This document shows, in pieces, positions 35,303-47,844 of a DNA stretch of 64,000 bases (positions are counted from its first letter, which is position 1; each line of letters begins with the position of its first letter). The notes under the pieces are model-generated. The model saw only the letters and a program-made list of their open reading frames with translations. It was not told the origin of the DNA and searched no databases. A program made the position numbers and the translations under genes. The DNA comes from Antitrichia curtipendula (taxonomy: Eukaryota; Streptophyta; Bryopsida; Hypnales; Leucodontaceae). Location of the stretch: NCBI GenBank assembly GCA_951230915.1, contig OX579633.1, positions 9,522,145-9,586,144 of the forward strand, read 5' to 3'.

Positions 35303-37536
35303 TTAGGTTGAGGCCTGCAAGCCAATAATTCCTGCAATATCACCATTCAAGAAGTTAACCAGCGAATACAATAGCGATCTGCTAAATCCCACTCTGCACA
35401 TTTGGTAATTGAAGCAAGCAACCTGCGCTATTCAGAAGAGCATTATAAATATGCGTGTAGAAAAAGGCCCGCGATACCCACCACAAGCAACTCGGGCACC
35501 TGCGTTTCCAGTGGATTTGCTCAACTCATGTCCGCCTGCGGGATCATGAAAGTCCGATCATGAGAGACGATATAAAAACCGACTTTACATTAACAATCCG
35601 CGACCATCTTAAATAAAATAGCCTGAAATTTGAACTAAAATATTTCTACACTCTAAAGTGGACATCAACATATATCACACTGGGAAGAGCATAGTTTCAG
35701 GTCCGACTTCTGCACTAGTGGATGATTCTTCATTAGGGACAAGTGAATCTTGTGCAAGAGATTTTTTATGCCCAACCCACCTTTTCCAAGATCATCAGCG
35801 TCGCCATGGACCACCACTGCACGGCCGATGATGGAGTCAACGCCGCTCAAAGGAATCTACACAGAAGTGATTTTCCAATTGATTTAGACACAGAATTAAA
35901 TTGTAACTGAAGTAAATAAAACTGACTGACCAAGGTTATCATTTTTATAAATGTAAAGTTGCAGAACTAGTACCTGGACATCCTTCAAGGAAATTTTAGC
36001 AACACCTGCAACCAGCATTCCAAAAACCGAATTAGATTCACCTAAGCTCCCTATTGACAAGAAGTGATAATCAGTACGATCCCTTCTACCACACGATGAA
36101 GTGACAACAACCACAAGAGCAGGAATGCAGCAACTTCTGAAGTCCTCCCATCACTTCCAACGAGGAATCAGAAATTCAGAACCACAATCACATCTGCAAT
36201 AACCACTAATCTCAAACTGCAGATAATAGTCTTCATTCTTACCATCTTCACCAGCGATGACATTTCCCAAGTCTCCTGCATGACGAACATCATCTTCAGG
36301 AGCACCGTGCTCAACACTCTTCGGGTTAAAGTGAGGACCTGATCAAAACAAATTCAACATTATTAAACAGATTATCTGTCCATGACTGAAGAGCTCAATT
36401 ACCATAAGTGAAAGCATTCGCGGTCCTCAAAGCAAAACTCATACCAGTTGACATGCAGCCATTGGTTGTATCCCCCAATGCATGAACATGAAATCCATGC
36501 TTTCCAGGGTTTAATCCCTTGATTTCCCCCTCCACACTTGTGGGGCCTGTCAAGACATAACAGTTTGAAAATATGTTTACACAAGTATTTCGATGTGCAA
36601 TAGTAAAAAAATTATGATACAGAGCATCGTGACCTAATTGGCAAAAACATAAGCTTATTTGATCGGCTCTTAGTCAATCATAAAAGGTCATTCATCGAGC
36701 CAACTTTTTCAACGGTCAGCACACTTCTTTAGACCCAAAGGTGATCATATTTGACATCGTACACCAGTCAAAGTACCAATCATTCTCTAGCTCGAAGATC
36801 TTCCCCAAACGAATGTGTTCACACACTGTCCATCAATTGCCGGTGCAAGCCATTCGAAAATAAAAGAACAACCACCAAACCCTACAACGATGACATCAGG
36901 AACTAAGCAAATTACACTAATACCACTCCCTACAACTCTAAAACCGCACTCACTACCAATACACCAAAACCCATCAAACATTCACATCTGCCATGCATGC
37001 AGTCCATACTCCCAAAGTCAAAGTTTCAAGACGTGAAAAAACACGCAAGAAACGACACCAAGAAGTTCTTACATTCTCCAACACAACAACAGACCGTGAC
37101 CTCAACGATCCAAAGTGACCACTCCCATATCAATAGCAGTACAAAAACAAAAAACATTAAGGAAGCTTAAAGAAGAGAACCAAAATGCTCCAACAGAAAG
37201 AGGACACTAAACCCTACATTCTCCAACAGGACTACCATGTCTAAACCACATGAACAAAACCGCAAATTGGAGTCAAACCTCAAATCGCCTCCTGATCGAA
37301 ACCTCCGAAATCAAGCAAGCAAGAACCAAGCAAGAATACACAATTTCTGATTCCATTTCCGAATAGAAGGTAAAGCCCCAAGCGCTATGGCCATAGCCAT
37401 TTGGAAACCCCAAACCCAAGAATGGTTTCAGTGGTGACCGGGACATCAGCTTACCGGATCCATCTTGCACGAAGGAGATGACGCCAGAGACGTTGGAGGA
37501 GCCGGTGAGCACTGCGACAGCCTTGACGGGAGCCAT
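35303..37536 (-). CDS. Cu/Zn superoxide dismutase
   Basis: Seven exons on minus, 37455-37536, 36445-36546, 36243-36338, 35974-36005, 35781-35856, 35482-35535 and 35303-35331, join in phase to give 156 aa starting [10 protein letters not shown]. The enzyme converts superoxide to oxygen and hydrogen peroxide. All metal ligands are visible: Cu H47, H49, H64, H121; Zn H64, H72, H81, D84; the disulfide pair C58 and C147; and the active-site Arg144. Family phrases [28 protein letters not shown] and [15 protein letters not shown] are intact. The usual HADPDDL after the last Cu ligand reads HGDADDL. The C-terminus (GLQAST) has no peroxisomal tripeptide, so a cytosolic form is likely. In-frame Met codons upstream (37578 and 37695) could add 14 or 53 residues, the latter giving a possible but unconvincing targeting peptide. 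Confidence 0.93.
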
Positions 37537-37737
37537 GTTGCCAAATGTGTTCTGCCACAAACCTCGGAAAAACTCCATGGCTTTATACAGGGGAACTCCT
37601 CCACGAGGAAAGGGACGAAGGTTCTGGGAATGGGGCAAGAGGACAGGATGTACTGAATAGAGGAAGGAGGGCATTAGGGCAAGGGTTAGGGGCAAGAAAA
37701 TTCATTATCAATGCAAAAATAGAGCTATTCTATAAGT

Positions 37738-38330
37738 TTAACCCGTAAAGTTCTTTGACTATGTTTTCATCCAAAATGCTCCAAAACTCACATTTCTAGT
37801 ACAAGTAAAAAAATTAGAAAAAAACAACATTTTTGGACACATGTAGCCATAGTATCTTGTAGTACAATGGTTTGAAAAGATGTGGAAAAAATTTCAGAAT
37901 TTTCCATTGAGTGGATTGCAAAATATTAGTGTCTAAAGTGACAAAAATTCTTTTTTTGGTAGTTGCACTTTACAAGGTCACATTTGTGTGAAAAGATGTC
38001 CAAAATGGTGGTGCTTCTTTGGATTCATTCTTCCAAGCATGTTGGTTATATGCTTGAAAATTTAGAGACCATTTGGAATCATACAACATATAGGATAAAA
38101 ATAGTAAATACAAAAAAATAGAGAATGAGCTACAATACAAATTGCTAAGAATTTAGTTATAGAATTGAAAAATGCCAATCTCAATGGTTGCAATGTTGTA
38201 TTAAACAATCTATATCCGATTTTTTTCAAGAAATATTGAAAATTGAGTAAAATAAAGAACTTCAAAGTTTATTTTAGAGTAGAGAATCCATCACTGGCCG
38301 CAAACTAAAATCCTCATAACTTTCATCTCA
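37738..38330 (+). mobile_element. truncated TTAA-type element, subfamily B
   Basis: Begins TTAACCCGTAAAGTTCTTTG and follows the body of the 59166-60098 element (ACTATGTTTTCA, TCTTGTAGTA, AACTCCTCATAACTTT blocks) to about 38330, where similarity is lost. The right inverted end is missing, so it is a broken copy next to the dismutase promoter. Confidence 0.65.
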
Positions 38331-40320
38331 TTTAAGATGCAAACTCCTCATAACTTTGTATTTTTGTTTGTTTGCCTCTTTGAAATGGTTGTATTTGGTA
38401 GTGAAATAGAGTATACTGAGTATCATTACAATAAATGTACTTAGAGAAATTCAAATTCTTGATCAAATTAGGCATTGGAGGTGTTTTCAAAGTTTCAAAA
38501 CTTGTAGTTTGCAAACTACCAGTTGTTTCAAGGGTAGGCCCAACTCCTAATTTTTGACCTTATCAAATAACTACAAAGATTGGCCTTGGATTTGGTTAGC
38601 ATTGTGTGTGTTTTTTAAACTTTTATAGCTAATTTGAAGCCTCAAAGTCAAATCCACACATCTTTTATTGGATCCCAATTTAAAAAAAGGAGACTTTGCA
38701 TTTGCAAATGCTACATGAGAGGAAGTTTGAGTAGGAAGATTATTTGAAAACTGAGTTGAAATACTACAAGGACATAGCCTCTCATAGTATAGTTGCTTAG
38801 TCCATACCTCCAATACTTGACTTGACTAACAACCAATTATTTTTACTGATTATACTTCATCAATATGATACCTTTGGCCTCATTTGTTCTTTCTTGCAAC
38901 ATAATCTTTTCTATGACTATTCATATCCTCAAAAAATAAATACTTCTTGCAACCTAACTTAAGAATATGAGTGGTTTCAACATTTCTAAAGCTAGTTTGA
39001 ATTGTAACAATTTAGTCTAAATATTACATAGGCTTGATATGGACATCAATAATTGTAATTGGTCGTACATTAGATGAGATTTTGGAATTATAAAGGGCCG
39101 CAAGTTCCTAGATAGTTGGAAACGTGGAAATTGTACCAAATTAGCAATCTGACATAGCCACTTCAAATAATAATATTTAATTATTTTAATTATTTTTTAT
39201 AAAAAATATTATTAATTATTCTTTTTATTCTGGCTAACAGTGGCTGGTCTTCAACATGGTGAACATGCTTGAAACAACCCTCCAATGCCCCCATCTAATG
39301 GAATAGTGGAAAAATAATCAATTATATAATTATTGACTAGAAGCTAATTTCTAAATAACTTATGTTATTTCTTTAAAAAATTTGTACATATGCATATAAG
39401 TCACTCATAGAAAAGGTGTTGAGGAGTCCTATAGTAGTTGCCTTTGACCTCTTATTTCATACTTCATTGTTATCAATCTTTTCTTTTGTCTTTTGTAATT
39501 TCTCTCTATAGTCATAGTTGTCTTGGCTTCCTAATGTTGTTTTTTAATACCACAAGTTAGGTTTTGCACTCCTCTTCTTTTTCTATGACTTTCATTCAAG
39601 TTCTTCAATTGTAAATGTAATACTACTTGTATTTGGAATTCTACAATATATATAGATGAGACTTTAAAAAATACTTAGTTTACATTTAAAACTAATTCTT
39701 TATTGTATTGCAATATGTGTCTAATTGTACCAAGTCTATGAAGGGAGTACAAATTTCACTTTATCACAATAAAGTTGATTCAAGGCACTATTGCCTAAGC
39801 CCTTCTAATGTTTCTGAATGAGAATGCTGATCAAGTATCAAAGAAGTATGTTGGCGGTGGTAATGTAATGTGGAGGCAAAATATATGAAGACTTGTAGTT
39901 AGTTTATGTGCTTAATGTCATAGAATTATGCAAATAGAACGACTAGTGTAGTAGTTTTTTTTAGTAAAGATATGTTAAGGCAAGTTGTGCATCAAAAAAA
40001 TTTTTGCCAAGAAAAGTGCTTTTGAAAATAATCATTATATAGGATAATTGCAAGAAACACTTATACTATTTTTGTTACTTTTTGCAAGGCAATATATTTT
40101 TTTCCTACAACTTTAGCATTATACCTCCAAAGGATTTCAAATTCATAAATAAGGTATATAAGACTATTACACACATTTATTAATTTTTATGTGTATAAAA
40201 TTCTTTATTATTTTTATAGAAGCTCAACTTTGATGTCTTTCTAACTATTTTGGAGGTTTAAAGTACTATTTTTGGCCTTAAAAGGCAAATTTGAAGCTAG
40301 AAATTGGGATCCAATTTCAT
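38331..40320. other. AT-rich spacer without recognised genes
   Basis: Frames are short and low in complexity. Nothing recognised. Confidence 0.4.
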
Positions 40321-41461
40321 ATAACCCCTAAAACCCCGTTTGTCCCCTCGGGGGACAATTTGGATCTAAGTAGGTTCCTGTGACCTCAATTTGTAGAGGT
40401 AGGTATTTTTTGAGGTTGTACGGTTTTGCGAGAGCTCTGTGGATATATAATTTTTATTTCAATTGGTGCCCGAGAGAAAAAGTTATGCCAAAAATAGAGT
40501 TTGGCGGGCAGCACAAAAAATCACAGAAAGTCAAAATAAATTTCTTAAATATTTTTTTCAAAATCTTTGTCTTTTTGTCTACATTTGAAGCTTTGATTCA
40601 TTCTATTTGGACTAATAATGAAAAAATTATGGACAATCTTAGTTTTTCAAGCAATCGAAGCATCTTCTTGAAAAAATAACTTTAGGATTCATTTTTTAAT
40701 GCAATTTTTACAATTTTCAGAATTTTATTTTTAGATAAGGTTGAATTTGCTTTCTAGAACAATCTCACCGTTGGGATTATGGTATTTCAATTTTGTCTTA
40801 GAGCTATTAACGATTTAGTTATTCCTTTAATCTTGAACCTACTTTTACTTAACAATTTTTTAACCCTTGAACGTTGACGAGGACGTTCTACGTCCTTTGA
40901 ATGACAAAGAATCTATTCCTACAAGATAGAAGTGCAACTTTTCATCCTCAATATTAGGAGTGGAAAGAAAAGATCTTTAACAGTTCTTTAACTTCCAAAG
41001 AATATATTAGGCTTTTTCAAAGTAGATGATGTCACACGGAATCAAAATACATGATTTCCACGGTTACCAATCCATCCTTCAAGGGTTAATGAGTAAAAAT
41101 TTAGTGTTTTTTTCTTGAATTTTTTTTTCTAGATTCTCAACTGAACTATTCAACATATAAACTTAGGAAATCAAAATCAACAATACAAAAAATTTAAGTT
41201 AAATAGGTTCAAAGCCCAAAAATCTAGTCAAGCAAGGTGCAAAAAAACTTGTTTTCTTCACTTTGAATGCAAATATCTTGCAATCTATTTGTTCAAAGTT
41301 TCTGAAATTTCTTGCACACATTCTCATACTAGTCTAGTATAAGATACTATGGTTAGATATGCAAAAAACAACAATTTTTATAGTTTTTTGCTCTTTGCAA
41401 TAGAAGTGGCAGTTTTGAGTGTGTTTTGATGGAGAAAAGGCCTCAGGGTTTTAGGGGTTAA
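40321..41461. mobile_element. TTAA-type element, 1141 bp, carrying a nested element
   Basis: Left edge ATAACCCCTAAAACCCCG (one base off TTAA) and right edge CAGGGTTTTAGGGGTTAA form inverted ends. The right-hand part resembles the left end of subfamily B (AGTGGCAGTTTTGAG). A second complete TTAA element is inserted at 40860-41089. Confidence 0.6.
40860..41089. mobile_element. nested 230 bp TTAA-bounded element
   Basis: Starts TTAACCCTTGAACGTTGACG and ends CCATCCTTCAAGGGTTAA. The outer 12 bases are inverted repeats, and TTAA flanks CCC at both ends. It lies wholly within the 40321-41461 element, so it inserted later. Confidence 0.65.
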
Positions 41462-43055
41462 ATGGATTACTTAAATTGAACAAATGATTTTTTTAAATAA
41501 TATTTTTCCATCTTCAAAACATGTATTTAAAGTAAGTTCTTTTTGTAACAACACAAGGATTGTAGAATTCATTTCTTTAAAACACAACTAGTTGATGGGT
41601 GTATGCAAGAAAGACCAAACGATTTTGGTAGCGTTTTGCCAAACTATAGTAGTTTTTATCCAAGCTATAACTTTTGAATTCTAAATCCAATGCCAAAAAT
41701 ATTTAAAAAAATTCTAGATGTTTTGATTGTAATTGTATCCGTTATTTTTTTTTTAAATTTATAAGTTATACTTAAAATTTCATTTCTCTAATTTTTCATA
41801 CTTTGGAGTTTTTTTGTTTTTAGTACTAGAAAATATCCAAATTTAATATACTAGAGCTAAAGTTTTGGTGATATATTTCCACACTAATAGAGCACGTTCC
41901 ATATAAAGGGCATCAAAAAATACATTATTTTATGTCCTCCACTTTTGTGCAAATAGGCCTAAAAGGGGTTCCATGGCACGCACACTTCTGAACATTGAAG
42001 ATGGTTTCAAGTTCATTTTTTTGGTGAAATCTCATTACCATCAAGTTCTTACAAATTTAAATTTAAAATTTATTTATTTTTGCTATTATTGATTTATTAA
42101 AAATCAAAATGTTGAAATACCCTTATTTTGCCTATAATTCTAAATGTTCTAAAAAAGGCATATTTCAACTCTAGAGTAATAGTATCTATCATGGCCATCT
42201 GTTATCCATCATCCATAGCCTTGCATCCATCCCCTTTCATTCACCGCATTTTTTTCTTTTAGAACTATTTTGTCCTTTTTGATTGCTTTTGTGTAGTTTG
42301 TCTACTTTTGTATTGTCCATTGTTGTCTTCCTTTTGTTGTCTACCATTCGCCCTTTTGGTCTTAGCCTTTGGGTCAACCCTTTTTCATTTACTATATATT
42401 TTCTTTTCTTTATGAACAACTTTGTGCCTTTAGTCTCATTTATATCCTTTCATCTACTTTTGTGTTGTTTCCTCTATTGGACCATTGCAAAAAAAACACT
42501 TGCTAGTTTTGTTGCCTTCTCAAAAGATTCATGCTTAATTTTCTTAATGTACTTTAAAACTAGAAAAATAATTTTTGGTCTTTCACTTGTAAAATCTTAA
42601 GTAAATAGATACTTTGATGTTTTAATTTGTAAAAAATAGAAGAAAAAAATTAAAATTTGTCATTTATAATAATTCTATAGAGATGGTCATTCTCCAAAAG
42701 AACCACAAATAAATATTTTAGATGTGTCAAAATGCAAGCAAAAAGAAACTCACTTTGTAGACTTCCATACAATATATAATTAACTATTTTTAGAATTCCT
42801 TTGGACAATAGTTGTAAGCCTACTAGAAGACTATCCCATCCAAATTTCAGCTTTGAATTCATTTTTGGGGGCTCTAAATAGTACTAAAATTCCATCAAAT
42901 TGGCAAGTGCAACAAAAATTAGGGTCTATTCTTGAACAATATCATTTTTGACAAATGTGAATAAAATAAGTCAAGGTCTATAATAGCCACAAGTACTCAA
43001 CATGCATTTGGAGTCATGTGGAGTCAAAATGCAAAAGTTATGGCCAAAAATCAAA
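41462..43055. other. AT-rich spacer without recognised genes
   Basis: No inverted-repeat element or exon was recognised. A frame at 42283-42600 (+) is hydrophobic and low in complexity and is probably chance. Confidence 0.4.
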
Positions 43056-43802
43056 TAACCCCTAAAGGACCAAGCTGTGTTTTTTGGCAACATAGCGATT
43101 TTGGGCAGCTCACCACGGATGGAGAATTTATTATTTTTCTTTGAAATTTCCACAAAACATGTGCTCAAGGAGTAGCTTTTCATTCCAACAATTTTCATAA
43201 CTTTTGACTATACGGTTAAAAAGTTATTGCATAAAATGTAGTTTTCTTTGAACTCTACGCAGCCTGGGTAGTATCAAAAACTTCTTTAAAAATCACTTTT
43301 TTTTAGAATTGAAATTTGAAATTGGTACTTTATATTTATATGTACATGGGGAGCTTTGTAACATTCCATTCTAATTTGTAAGATGGAAGTTATGAGGTTT
43401 TTAAGTTTGGGGATAGGTATGTAAACTTTGAAAACCATACCTACCCACAAACTTAAAAACCTCATAACTTCCATCTTACAAATTAGAATGGAATGATTCA
43501 AAGCTCTCCACGTACATATAAATATAAAGAACCAATTTCAATTTTCAATTTTGAAAAAAAGTGATTTTTAAAGAAGTTTTTGATACTACCCAAGCTGCGT
43601 AGAGTTCAAAGAAAACTACATTTTATGCAATAACTTTTTAACCGTGTAGTCAAAAGTTATGAAAATTGTTGGAATGAAAAGCTACTCCTTGAGCACATGT
43701 TTTGTGAAAATTTCAAAGAAAAATAATAAATTCTCCATCCGTGGTGAGCTGCCCAAAATCGCTATGTTGCCAAAAAACACAGCTTGGTCCTTTAGGGGAT
43801 AA
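43056..43802. mobile_element. fold-back element: nearly perfect inverted repeat with arms of about 366 bp
   Basis: The left arm 43056-43421 starts ATAACCCCTAAAGGACCAAG. The right arm 43435-43802 is its near-exact reverse complement, ending CTTGGTCCTTTAGGGGATAA. The loop is only about 13 bases (43422-43434). Both arms match the right-hand end of subfamily B elements (such as 59730-60098), so it arose from two inverted copies of one end. Few mismatches separate the arms, mostly single bases. A transcript across it would fold into one long double-stranded stem. Confidence 0.9.
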
Positions 43803-44478
43803 ATAAGTAGGGTGTGACTGAAAATAATATGTATATTTCTTCCAATCACCCTCATTAGAGAAAATCTGGCCCGTATGGAGTGTTGTTTGACTTTCAATAG
43901 ATGTAAAAATCAAGGGAGAAAAATTGTTTTATTTTATTTTATTTTTTGGAATTGCACATATTCAATATGTGGTCAAACAATCCTACATTAGGTCTATATT
44001 TCGTCTAATAATTGTGCCATTTAACTTGCCTTTTCATCTTTTGCCATTTGACCTTCTATCCACCCATCTTGTCAAATACATCCAATGTAAATTTTAATTT
44101 TCCAAAACAAATTATGATTCACCCTAGACTGTCAGTTTTATAAATTATAACAATGTTTGCAATTTCTAGATGCATATATTCCAATATTGTTTTAAATTTC
44201 AACCCAAAATACTTAGACAATTTTTCAAAATAAAATTTTCTTATACCAAAATAATTAAAGTCATTAGGAAAATTAGACAAATAAAAACTCAAATCAAATA
44301 ATAAAGAAGCATTGTATTTTATACAAGAAATGTAAATACTTCTAAGAATTTTAATATCTAAAGATGTCAAGAATCTTAGAAGTGTAAAAATATATTGAGT
44401 TTATAAATATATGTAATTTGATAGATTTGAATTTTAAAACTCTACAAATTAAATTATGAAATAAAATTTATCTTTATA
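43803..44478. other. AT-rich spacer without recognised genes
   Basis: Very AT-rich; no element ends or coding exons recognised. Confidence 0.4.
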
Positions 44479-44480
44479 GA

Positions 44481-44670
44481 CAATTTCATTAAAATGGCAA
44501 TATTCCAAGTGCTACTTTGACGGTGTGCCATTTTCACCATCTAGGACAAGTTTAGATTTTAGGATAAGCATATTGAACCATCTAGGATAGGTATAGATTT
44601 TGAGCAACCATTTTGAACTATTTTCATGCCATTTTAAAATAATATCGCCATTTTAATGAAATTGCCCATC
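44481..44670. mobile_element. 187 bp-class MITE, copy 1
   Basis: CAATTTCATTAAAATGGCAA at the left and GCCATTTTAATGAAATTGCC at the right are inverted ends. The interior (GTGCCATTTTCACCATCTAG, TTGAACCATCTAG) matches the copy at 57297-57486. Confidence 0.8.
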
Positions 44671-45161
44671 TTCTGAAAATACTTGTCAAATAGAATCTAA
44701 AAATTATTGTTTTAGAAGACACAAAAGCATGTATGTAACAATTTGCTTACAAATCCCAAGATGCACACACCAATCTAATTTAGAAAATTGAAATCTATAT
44801 ATTATACCAAAGTTGATTTAGAAGATTGAATCCTACAATATAGGTTGGCTTAAATTTTCGTATAAGACTTAAAAGTGGTCAGAACCAATGAACCATTACA
44901 AAACAAATTCAAAATTTCTTCTTTAAAATCACTAAAAATCCCTTTGGATCTCAATTTCTACATGAGGCATAAAATAACCCCTTTCAAATTTCTAATGTGG
45001 CATTGGTAGAAAATAATTTTTGTTTTTATGATGCATGTATAATTAGATTCATTCCAAGATTTTGAGTTTGTTTTGGAGTAAAAGCAAAAACATTAGTATT
45101 GTGTGGGTGTTACTTGTTGCTAGTCCATTACAAACTTCAGAATAACTCTTAAGGGGTTTGC
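44671..45161. other. AT-rich spacer
   Basis: Nothing recognised in this stretch. Confidence 0.35.
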
Positions 45162-46113
45162 TTGCCCCTAAGCACTAAACTGCATTTTTTGGCAACATAG
45201 CAATTTTGGGCAGCTCACTATGAATGGAGCTTTTGTTGTTTTTCTTAAAAATTTTCACACAATATGTGCCCAAGGAGTAGCTTTAAGACCCAAAAAATTT
45301 CATAGCTTTTGACTACATGGCATGGTTAAAAAGTTATGGTATGATATGTTGTTTCATTGCACGGTGGGCAGCCCGGGCAACAAAAAAAACTTCTTGAAAA
45401 TTCACTTATTTTTAAAATTAAAATTTGAAATTGATTCTCTAGATCTTTATATAAATGGAAAGCTTTGAATAATTCCATTTGGATTAATGATATAAAATTT
45501 ATGGGAGTTTAAGTTTACGAGTAGTTTTGTGGGTAGTTGTGGAATCTCTACTCTAAGATAAACTTTGAAGCCCTTTGTTTGATTCAAATTTAAATATTTT
45601 TGAAAAACAATAAAAACATTAGGTGTAGAATGTTTACTACAACTTTACAACCATTGGGACTGGGATTTTTCAATTCCATGAATAAATTGTTAACAATTTA
45701 GTGTTTTGAATCATTTTCTACTTCTTTCTACTTACTATTTTTTCCTATATGTTGTACAATTCCAAATGATCTGAAAAATTTCAAGCATGTTGCTAGCTTG
45801 CTTTCAAGAATGAATCCAAAGAGTAACTACCATTTTGGGCATTTTTTCATACACATGTGACCGTCTAAAGTGCAGCTGCCCGGTTTTCACAGGGCCAAAA
45901 AAAGTTTTTTTCCAACTCAAATGCTAATATCTTGCAATCTACATGGTGGAAATTCCTGAAATTTTTCCACATGTTCTCAAACTAGTTTACTACAAGATTC
46001 TACAGTTACATGTGTTTAAAAAAGTTTAAAATAAATAAATTTGGTACTTGTCCTAGAAATGGCAGTTTTGGAGCGTTTTGGTAAAAACATAGTCAAAAAT
46101 CTTTAGGGGTTAA
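45162..46113 (-). mobile_element. TTAA-type element, subfamily B, about 950 bp
   Basis: Right edge CTTTAGGGGTTAA is intact; the left edge has decayed to TTGCCCCTAAGCACTAAA. Its body is the reverse complement of the 59166-60098 element (ACTGCCATTT, ATAACTTTTGACT, GCAACATAGC blocks). No coding capacity. Confidence 0.75.
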
Positions 46114-46797
46114 TGAAAGTGAATGGTATATTGTCTAAGTCAATCCGTATTTTTTGAATTATTTTAGTCCCAAGTTCTACATGGCACGTTAAGTTATTAC
46201 ATTTTAAAATATATATTTTATTTTTATTTTTAAAAATTGGAATTTTTTTGTATAATTGCATATTTTCATGGAGTCAAAGAACCTTGCATAGGGTCTAGAT
46301 TTCTTCTAATGTACTCAGTTTATTTTATTTGTCACACTTTAGGATTTAAGGGATTATACTATTGTACATAACAAGTCTCAAATAATGATTTCACTCAAAA
46401 AAAAATTGACGCCTTTTTACTCTAAGTCTAAGTTTGCAACTATTTGTCAAAATGATTCTTAAGAAAATAAAATCCTTGTCCTTCACATAGATGCAAAGAA
46501 GGCATTGTTGTGGGCACATTTTCTAATATCCAAAAATACCTTTCTATAAAGTTATTTGGTGAGATCTTACTCCATCAAGTTATAAAAAATGCTTTATTTT
46601 GTTTTATTTTTTGAAATTTTCACTATTATTTGACAATTTAATCAAGAAAACATCTTTTTGTTTTTAAAAATTTCCATTGGCTATTTTTTTACATAACTTT
46701 TGAAATAAATTGACCTTGTTTTTTAAAATGTTTTTTATTTTTGTTTTTAAAATTTTATTTTAGTGTTCTACTAATTATCCATATTTTTATTTATTTT

Positions 46798-46986
46798 TCA
46801 AAATGCTTGTAGCACTATGAGTACCTCCCAAAACAACAAAATCAACACTTGCTTCATGCTTTCACCCTTGGGCTTGTTTTTTTTTATCACACTATTGTCC
46901 ACCAAGAGAGGCAACCCATTCCTCATCACCCCAATTCTGCCAGCGTAGGTTGGTGTAATTTCGTGCAGGAGGTGATTAGCAACCAT
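46798..46986 (-). pseudogene. fragment resembling piggyBac transposase
   Basis: The minus-strand frame reads YAGRIGVMRNGLPLLVDN and then KKNKPKGES. In piggyBac-superfamily transposases a Cys-Gly-Thr-x-Arg-x-Asn-Arg-x-Gly-Leu-Pro block is followed after 10-15 residues by a Lys-rich KxGE block, and this fragment has the same layout. Similarity is short and the frame ends soon after, so it is a relic at best. A related but interrupted copy lies around 56065-56100. Confidence 0.35.
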
Positions 46987-47844
46987 TAATTATGGCACAA
47001 TTCCAATGCAGTTGTGACACTATGATTGGCTACAAGACTCTTAATACTTTGGAGGTGCACTTAGTTCTAGTACAACAAACCATGTGTGAACAAGTGGTTT
47101 CTAATAAACTATAATTTCAATCTAAAATTTTGAGCATTGTATAATAATGACTATACGTTTCTGTTGCCAAAATTTTCAACTCAAATAAAATAGGAAATGA
47201 TTTCTAGAAGAGGTTGAAAATGAACTAAAATGGCATGTTTTTCAACTCAAATAATTATAGAGAACACATTTAGATGACCATTAAATCAATATTCAACTCA
47301 AAATGAACTTTCAATAGTAAGAGAATTATTTTTAGGAACTTTTTGTTCATTTTTTAGACAATTTTTTCTTATATAATATAGGGGTGTGAAAATTATTTTA
47401 CAATTCTAAAATGTATCTTTTTACTTCAAAAATTTGTAACTAATTATTATTAACAAATAAAAATATCAATAATTCAAAACATAAACTTTCAAAGTAGGAA
47501 AGTATATTCATATTTTATTTATTTTTATTTATATTTAAAATTCAAAAAATATGTAGGGGGTCCAAAGTTTTATTCGCACGCAGTTTCTAATGGACATTCT
47601 AAGTGAACTCCCCAAGTCATAATATCCTTGGTGGATTTGCAACCATCCCTTGGTCAGTTGGTCGAAAATAGGAATGTCTATATGACTAGTATAGGTGGAA
47701 CATAATCTTCAGCTATAAAATTCATAGTAATTATGTTTTGAGAAATAAAAATCTGAAAAATTATGGAAGCCTTCTGAATTCTATTTCTTCACATGGGAAA
47801 ATTTTCCCTCTGTTAAAACCTGCCTTGCAAATATGTGTATTTGT
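46987..47844. other. AT-rich spacer
   Basis: The stretch 46985-47045 recurs in reverse complement at about 56866-56935 (shared ATTGGCTACAAGACTC), so it probably belongs to the same old element as 46798-46986. Nothing else recognised. Confidence 0.4.
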
